10,554 nt of DNA from JBBIPZ01 sp037442505 [NCBI: Deltaproteobacteria bacterium] (GTDB lineage: Bacteria > CALINM01). The stretch covers positions 48,295 through 58,848 of the forward strand of contig JBBIPZ010000014.1 in the NCBI GenBank assembly GCA_037442505.1, written 5' to 3'. Both the position numbers and the translations under genes were made by a program. Below the pieces are notes generated by a model. That model did not search any database, was not told where the DNA came from, and saw only the letters and a program-made list of their open reading frames with translations. Positions within the stretch are counted from its first letter, which is position 1. Every line of letters begins with the position of its first letter. Below, in pieces: positions 6,110 to 10,554 of this stretch.

Positions 6110-7540
6110 ATGGAAAACAGGACGTTTAAAAAGATTTTGATCGCAAACAGGGGAGAAATCGCAACAAGAATTATAAGGGCTTGCAAAGAGCTTAATATTC
6201 AATCTGTGGCGATTTATTCCGAAGTTGACCGCAACGCACTTCATGTTAGAAAGGCGGACAAGTCTTATCTTTTAGGGCCAGGACCTCTCGAAGGCTATTT
6301 AAACTATCATAGAATTGTTGACCTTGCCCGAGAAATCAAGGCTGATGCTATACATCCAGGCTATGGCTTTTTATCAGAAAATCCTGATTTTGTAAAGTAT
6401 GCGGAAGAAAAAGGGGTAACATTTATCGGACCGAAAAGTGAAGTTATAGCAATGATGGGTAACAAGATCGAGGCAAGAAATCTGGCAAAAAAAGTTGGAT
6501 TGCCTATGTTGCCAGGCTCTCAGGAACCCATTAAGGATGAAGAAGATGCAGTAAATTTTTCAAAAAGTATAGGTTATCCCGTTATTATTAAAGCTGCCTT
6601 TGGTGGTGGTGGTAGGGGGATGAGAGTCGCAAAAAACGAGGCAGAAGTTAGAAAATTTGTTGGTATCTGTATATCTGAATCAAAAAAGGCGTTTGGAAAG
6701 GCGGATATTTTTATTGAACGTTTTTTAGAAGAACCTCATCACATTGAGTTTCAGATATTAGCCGACAATTATGGAAATGTAGTACATTTAGGTGAAAGAG
6801 ACTGTTCTATTCAAAGGCGCCATCAAAAATTGGTTGAGATAGCACCGTCACTTATTCTCGACCAAAAAATGCGTGATGAGATGGGTGAGGCTGCAAAAGC
6901 TCTTGCAAAGGCAGTAAACTACACTAATGCCGGAACAATTGAGTTTCTTGTTGACAAGGATAGAAACTTCTACTTTATGGAGATGAATACTCGCGTTCAG
7001 GTGGAGCATCCTGTTACAGAAGTGGTTAGCGGAGTTGATATAATACAAGAACAGATTAGAATAGCTGAGGGCAAACCGCTATCTTTTACTCAAGCTGACA
7101 TTAATCTTAGAGGCTATGCAATTGAAGTGCGTATTTGTGCAGAAGACCCAAAAAATAATTTCATGCCTGATTTTGGCAGAATAACACAATACAATTCTCC
7201 TGGTGGAATTGGTATAAGATTAGATGGTGCTGTGTATCAGGGCTATAATATACCACCTTATTACGACTCCATGATAGTAAAGCTTATTGTTAGTGGTAGA
7301 ACATGGCAGGAAACCGTAGCACGTTTGAGAAGGGCTTTAGACGAGTATCTGATTAGAGGTATCAAGACCACAATACCATTTTACAAAAAAATAGTTGATG
7401 ACGAAGACTTTAATAAAGGTGTTTTTGATACAGAGTTTATTAACAAAAAGCCTCATTTACTTGATTATTTGGATTATAAAGATCCGATGGATTATGTTTT
7501 GGCAATAGCGGCTGCTATTGCCGTTAGAGAAGGGGTATAA
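6110..7540 (+). CDS. biotin carboxylase subunit (AccC/PycA type)
   Basis: 476 residues. It catalyses ATP- and bicarbonate-dependent carboxylation of biotin on a carrier protein, the first half-reaction of acetyl-CoA, propionyl-CoA, pyruvate or 2-oxoglutarate carboxylases. Seen: the N-terminal KKILIANRGEIATRI motif, HPGYGFLSEN, ATP-grasp K161 and the glycine loop GGGGRGM (165-171), the RDCSIQRRHQK motif, and the metal/active-site run MEMNTRVQVEH with E291, N293, R295 and E299 (equivalent to E288, N290, R292 and E296 of E. coli AccC). It is about 27 residues longer than E. coli AccC, ending in VLAIAAAIAVREG, a tail I associate with PycA-type subunits of two-subunit pyruvate carboxylase. The ATG at 6110 lies just after a perfect promoter without a Shine-Dalgarno. 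The carrier gene follows after 2 nt. No carboxyltransferase is in the window, so the substrate cannot be fixed. Confidence 0.95.
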   Translation: MENRTFKKILIANRGEIATRIIRACKELNIQSVAIYSEVDRNALHVRKADKSYLLGPGPLEGYLNYHRIVDLAREIKADAIHPGYGFLSENPDFVKYAEEKGVTFIGPKSEVIAMMGNKIEARNLAKKVGLPMLPGSQEPIKDEEDAVNFSKSIGYPVIIKAAFGGGGRGMRVAKNEAEVRKFVGICISESKKAFGKADIFIERFLEEPHHIEFQILADNYGNVVHLGERDCSIQRRHQKLVEIAPSLILDQKMRDEMGEAAKALAKAVNYTNAGTIEFLVDKDRNFYFMEMNTRVQVEHPVTEVVSGVDIIQEQIRIAEGKPLSFTQADINLRGYAIEVRICAEDPKNNFMPDFGRITQYNSPGGIGIRLDGAVYQGYNIPPYYDSMIVKLIVSGRTWQETVARLRRALDEYLIRGIKTTIPFYKKIVDDEDFNKGVFDTEFINKKPHLLDYLDYKDPMDYVLAIAAAIAVREGV

Positions 7541-7542
7541 CT

Positions 7543-8016
7543 ATGAAAGATAAAAGCAAGGTTACTTATATAAGATTAGCACCAAAGCATTATAAGCTTG
7601 TACTGCATGGTAACGAATATGACGTTAGAGTCATTGGTACCGGACATAGAGAGGGTGATGTTAAGCCACTTTTTCTTGAGATAGATGGCAGGTTAGAAGA
7701 GGTAATGATCGAAATTAAAGAGTACGAAGAAGTCGTCGAAGAGCTTGCTATACCTACTGTGGGCATTGCATACGAGGTTGCAAAAAGGCCTAAAGCTATT
7801 AATGAAGGTGATGTTACAACACCGATTCCAGGGAAGATTGTTTCTATTCTTGTAAAAAAGGGTGAATCTGTAAAAATTGGACAGCCAGTTTTGATTGTGG
7901 AGGCGATGAAGATGGAAAACGAGATACATTCACCTAAGGATGGCATTGTCAGGGAGGTTTATGTTTCTGAGGGCGATAATGTGATGCCCGACGAAGCTTT
8001 AATTCTCATAGAATAA
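7543..8016 (+). CDS. biotin carboxyl carrier protein (biotin attachment domain protein)
   Basis: 157 residues. It carries biotin between the biotin carboxylase active site and a carboxyltransferase. Residues about 85-157 form the biotinyl domain, with the EAMKMENE motif and the biotinylated lysine at K123, and the typical PIPGKIV strand before it. The first 80 residues are beta-rich (YKLVLHGNEYDVRVIG, LFLEIDGRLEEVMIEI) and resemble the segment just before the biotin domain in pyruvate carboxylase B subunits and oxaloacetate decarboxylase alpha, as if the carrier had been cut from such a polypeptide. AAGGGG (7530-7535) lies 7 nt before the ATG, inside the end of the biotin carboxylase gene, so translation is coupled. 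The unlinked piece is the carboxyltransferase. Confidence 0.93.
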   Translation: MKDKSKVTYIRLAPKHYKLVLHGNEYDVRVIGTGHREGDVKPLFLEIDGRLEEVMIEIKEYEEVVEELAIPTVGIAYEVAKRPKAINEGDVTTPIPGKIVSILVKKGESVKIGQPVLIVEAMKMENEIHSPKDGIVREVYVSEGDNVMPDEALILIE

Positions 8017-8020
8017 CATT

Positions 8021-10306
8021 GTGAAAAAAGAAAACAGGCTTTTTTTGAAGTCTCAAGATGTATCAGTTGTTATCGTAAAAGAGCGCAGATCTTTTTACGA
8101 AGCGCTTCCTTATTTTATCGAAAACCACACCCCTTATAAAATACTTCCTTATGCACTTTCAAAAGATGTTTTAGACGTTATTAATGCATCTTTAAAATCT
8201 TTAAAAGAAGGTATCAACAGTTTTTGTGTGCCTTATGAGGAAAAATCAAAAAGATTTGATTATACAGTATCGATTACACCTTTGGTAGGCTCAGCAGCAA
8301 AGTTTATAGATAATCTTTTTTATTATGATAACCTGATTGATAAACGATGTATCGAACGGTGGTTTGCCACCACAGGCAGGCAATTTACGGGAATGTTAAA
8401 AGAACTGATGATAAAGACTGCAAAAGAGTTTGGTAGTGAGTCTTCGTCAGGTTTATTTTGTTTATTAGTTTTGTTGCAATACTTTAATTTGCGAAAAATA
8501 GAGTTTTCTTCAATAAATTTTGGAAAGGTTGCACCAGAACGTAAAGAACTTTACTTTTCGAACTTTTTCTTTTTTCTATTAGAGCTTGTGATGGACTTCT
8601 ATATTGATGAGATTAAAGACGAGAAGGCTTTCGATTCCCTTAACCTAAAATTTTTAAGTCCCGCTATTCTTTACGAAAACAAGTACATCTTTTTAAGGAA
8701 CCCATTTAACTACTGGCGCATTACAAAGACCCTTTTCTCTCTGCTTGAAGAGACAAAATTTTACGATAGCTTTAGTAATGGTGAAGTAAATATTACCAAT
8801 GATGTAATGAGAGAAGCCGTCTTTGCTTCAAAGGTAAAGAAAGTTAGGGATTTGATGTATGATTTTATTACAAAAAATTATGTTGAAGATGAGTTTATGT
8901 TAAATCTTGTTTCTATATTCTATACACCTTCGATTTTCTTTAACTTTTTTAAAAATGTAGAGGATAGGAAAAGATTTTTTGACTTAAGAAAACGTTCAAA
9001 ACTATACCAGTTTAAAAAAGGTTTACTTAACTCTTTTCAAGAGCAGATTGAAGATATATTAAAGCCTTATAGCAAGGACGATAATATGAATATGGTGCAG
9101 GATGCTCTAAATTGCTATATTACATATAAAAACCATGAAACTTATACGATGTATATCAAATCGATGTTGCAGGCTTTGAGAGACAGAGGTATTGATGATT
9201 CAAGTAATTTAAAAAAAGAATATGAAGCTGGGAAACTTTACTACTTTTCTATAGATAACAATCCAATCATTAAGCTTGCTGAAAAACAAGACTCAGCGGC
9301 AATTTTTATTGACATAAGGGAATTTTCAAAAAAGACATTTCACTTAAAAGAAGAGTCAGTTATTGAATTGCTTAAAGAAAGATTCTACCTTCCCATCCTT
9401 AGATATGCTTCAACAAGAAAAGAACAGGGTGAACTCAAACTTGCTAATATTGTTGGCGATGCCGTGATTTTTTTGGGTTCTATAGAAGAAATAATAAAAT
9501 TATCATTACAGGCAAAGAGGCAGTTGACTGATTACAAAAGAGGTCTGGAACATCTAATCGAAGATGAAGAGAAGAAAGAAATAATGGCTCTTGACATTGG
9601 TGTATTTATATCTTATGGAAAAAAACCTGTGCTGACCTCTATAAATACTGATTTTGGTGTTAACACATATGCAGTGGGCGAAATCATTAATGAAGCAAGT
9701 AGGGGATCAAGAAGGGAGTTAAATGCATTTAATAGGCTACAGTATGTGTTGATTTCAGAACAAAGAAAGAAAGGGGTACAATTGAAATTGCCGTTTGATG
9801 TGAATATTGTGGAAGGCTATGAACTAAGCATCCCCCCAACGGTAGAGTTTAATTTGTTAAAGTTACAAAATGAATTTGAAATTAAAGAAGCTCTGAAAGA
9901 TTTTTTTGAACAGGCTAAGACAGAAATGTTCTTAAAAAGTGAACTTGCAGATAGAATATGGAAGAAAAAGAAGTATATCTACAATGTGGGAATCGGAATG
10001 AGTGCAGATGCTCTAAATGCTTTTATTGAAGCACAAAAACTTTTTTCAGACATCAAAAAAGCAAAAATAAGCATCGATAGTTTAAATGAGGAGACGAAAA
10101 AACAGTTCTACTTCAAAAATAACCTTTTAGAACTGATTTATATTAAGAATAGAAAAACTGGTGAAAAATATATTTTCAGGAAAGAGGCTCTGATAAACTT
10201 TAGAAGTTTTTATCATGAAACCGAAGTGTGGGAGCTTCTGACAGAGCATTTAGAAATCTATCATCAAATTTTAAAGATATTAGAATCGTATCCACTAAAA
10301 CAATAG
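8021..10306 (+). CDS. class III adenylate/guanylate cyclase-domain protein with unrecognised flanking regions
   Basis: 761 residues. About 425-575 look like a class III nucleotidyl cyclase domain: AIFIDIREFS with metal-binding D431, the hairpin NIVGDAVIF with D480, and AVGEIINEASR with N557 and R561, the transition-state Asn and Arg. The purine-contact positions are unusual by eye alignment: N476 where adenylyl cyclases have Lys and guanylyl cyclases Glu, and Y550 where Asp or Thr is usual. Residues 1-420 look mainly helical and match nothing I recognise; they include a Phe-rich hydrophobic stretch (about 178-197) too polar to call transmembrane. Residues 580-761 are also unassigned. If active, it makes cAMP, cGMP or another nucleotide signal in the cytoplasm. 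It starts 4 nt after the biotin carrier gene with GTG and no clear Shine-Dalgarno, so reinitiation is likely; the start is uncertain. Confidence 0.8.
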   Translation: MKKENRLFLKSQDVSVVIVKERRSFYEALPYFIENHTPYKILPYALSKDVLDVINASLKSLKEGINSFCVPYEEKSKRFDYTVSITPLVGSAAKFIDNLFYYDNLIDKRCIERWFATTGRQFTGMLKELMIKTAKEFGSESSSGLFCLLVLLQYFNLRKIEFSSINFGKVAPERKELYFSNFFFFLLELVMDFYIDEIKDEKAFDSLNLKFLSPAILYENKYIFLRNPFNYWRITKTLFSLLEETKFYDSFSNGEVNITNDVMREAVFASKVKKVRDLMYDFITKNYVEDEFMLNLVSIFYTPSIFFNFFKNVEDRKRFFDLRKRSKLYQFKKGLLNSFQEQIEDILKPYSKDDNMNMVQDALNCYITYKNHETYTMYIKSMLQALRDRGIDDSSNLKKEYEAGKLYYFSIDNNPIIKLAEKQDSAAIFIDIREFSKKTFHLKEESVIELLKERFYLPILRYASTRKEQGELKLANIVGDAVIFLGSIEEIIKLSLQAKRQLTDYKRGLEHLIEDEEKKEIMALDIGVFISYGKKPVLTSINTDFGVNTYAVGEIINEASRGSRRELNAFNRLQYVLISEQRKKGVQLKLPFDVNIVEGYELSIPPTVEFNLLKLQNEFEIKEALKDFFEQAKTEMFLKSELADRIWKKKKYIYNVGIGMSADALNAFIEAQKLFSDIKKAKISIDSLNEETKKQFYFKNNLLELIYIKNRKTGEKYIFRKEALINFRSFYHETEVWELLTEHLEIYHQILKILESYPLKQ

Positions 10307-10311
10307 AAACA

Positions 10312-10384
10312 TAGTCCCAGCGGGATTCGAACCCGCGTTTTTGCCGTGAGAGGGCAATGTCCTGGGCCTCTAGACGATGGGACC
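10312..10384 (-). tRNA. trnE: tRNA-Glu (anticodon CTC)
   Basis: 73 nt on the minus strand. Acceptor arms GGTCCCA and TGGGACT pair (G-T at the first pair). The D arm is GTC...GAC. The anticodon stem TTGCC/GGCAA carries loop CTCTCAC, giving anticodon CTC. The T arm is GCGGG-TTCGAAT-CCCGC. CCA is not encoded. It reads GAG codons. It lies 9 nt downstream of tRNA-Gln and its 3' end is 5 bp from the stop of the converging cyclase gene. Confidence 0.96.
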
Positions 10385-10393
10385 TAAGAGAAG

Positions 10394-10464
10394 CTGGGGG
10401 ACTAGGATTTGAACCTAGATTGACGGAGTCAGAGTCCGCTGTCCTGCCGTTAGACGATCCCCCA
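10394..10464 (-). tRNA. trnQ: tRNA-Gln (anticodon CTG)
   Basis: 71 nt on the minus strand. Acceptor arms TGGGGGA and TCCCCCA pair fully. The D arm is GTC...GAC. The anticodon stem GCGGA/TCCGT carries loop CTCTGAC, giving anticodon CTG. The T arm is CTAGG-TTCAAAT-CCTAG. The T1-A72 pair is the weak first pair typical of tRNA-Gln. The discriminator is G and CCA is not encoded. It reads CAG codons and is the upstream member of the pair. Confidence 0.96.
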
Positions 10465-10480
10465 ATTTTGGGTGTCTCAA

Positions 10481-10490
10481 AGTATATATA
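10481..10490 (-). promoter_or_regulatory. candidate -10 region of the tRNA-Gln/Glu promoter
   Basis: Read on the minus strand this is TATATATACT, giving TATACT or TATATA as a -10, 17-26 nt before tRNA-Gln. No good -35 is seen at 17 nt; the position falls in the tandem AAAATGTAGCAT repeats. The call rests on position and AT-rich sequence only. Confidence 0.35.
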
Positions 10491-10494
10491 ACTA

Positions 10495-10518
10495 ATGCTA
10501 CATTTTATGCTACATTTT
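10495..10518. repeat. exact tandem duplication of a 12-bp unit
   Basis: ATGCTACATTTT occurs at 10495-10506 and again at 10507-10518 with no mismatch and no gap. It lies upstream of the minus-strand tRNA pair, where the -35 of its promoter would be expected. A shortened third GCATTTTT follows at 10521. Confidence 0.7.
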
Positions 10519-10554
10519 TTGCATTTTTTTTTCAACCAAAAAATTTACACCCCT

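Noticed and set aside
7590-7946. 118- and 78-residue minus-strand frames opposite the biotin carrier gene
   Set aside because: They mirror a well-supported plus-strand gene, have no start signals and no recognisable domain.
10200-10535. 111-residue minus-strand reading frame
   Set aside because: It runs through both tRNA genes; the SSNGRTADSDSVNLGSNPSP stretch is a typical artefact of translating tRNA-Gln.

Overview
This is an AT-rich window of bacterial chromosome. All protein genes lie on the plus strand, and a two-gene tRNA cluster lies on the minus strand at the right edge. A lipoprotein-type signal, an aldehyde:ferredoxin oxidoreductase and biotin-dependent carboxylase subunits suggest an anaerobic or microaerophilic Gram-negative bacterium with autotrophic-style or organic-acid metabolism. 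A member of the Deferribacterota or a similar phylum would fit, but this is only an inference from gene content and base composition.

Left block (1-2928): a tungsten-pterin aldehyde:ferredoxin oxidoreductase family gene overlaps by one base with a class II (FucA-like) aldolase. After 15 nt comes a small membrane-anchored, LemA-like protein, which probably starts at CTG behind a strong Shine-Dalgarno. The three look like one operon. The first two genes plausibly handle a sugar-phosphate-derived aldehyde: the aldolase would release it and the AOR would oxidise it.

Middle block (2929-6109): a 294-nt gap holds a MITE-like imperfect palindrome, a GGGGACAGGT-type REP motif, a nested inverted repeat and a strong sigma70 promoter. 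Next is a 913-residue secreted or anchored protein with a lipoprotein-like N-terminus, seven propeller-like repeats, an ASH-like domain, a putative-Ig domain and a C-terminal CFI-box with a hydrophobic, basic tail. A half copy of the palindrome and an inverted copy of the GGGGACAGGT motif follow it.

Right block (6110-10306): a perfect-consensus promoter drives biotin carboxylase, a biotin carrier protein and a large protein with a class III nucleotidyl cyclase domain inside unrecognised sequence. No carboxyltransferase gene is present. The cyclase gene, only 4 nt behind a HCO3-fixing enzyme, is the most unusual arrangement in the window.

Right edge: minus-strand tRNA-Gln(CTG) and tRNA-Glu(CTC), preceded by an exact 12-bp tandem duplication. 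The tRNA-Glu end lies 5 bp from the converging cyclase gene.

A pattern crossing the window is that each operon-leading gene (119, 3223, 6110) lacks a Shine-Dalgarno and has its -10 element ending 6-8 nt before the ATG, which points to leaderless mRNAs. Most downstream genes have a recognisable Shine-Dalgarno. No convincing intrinsic terminator was seen.
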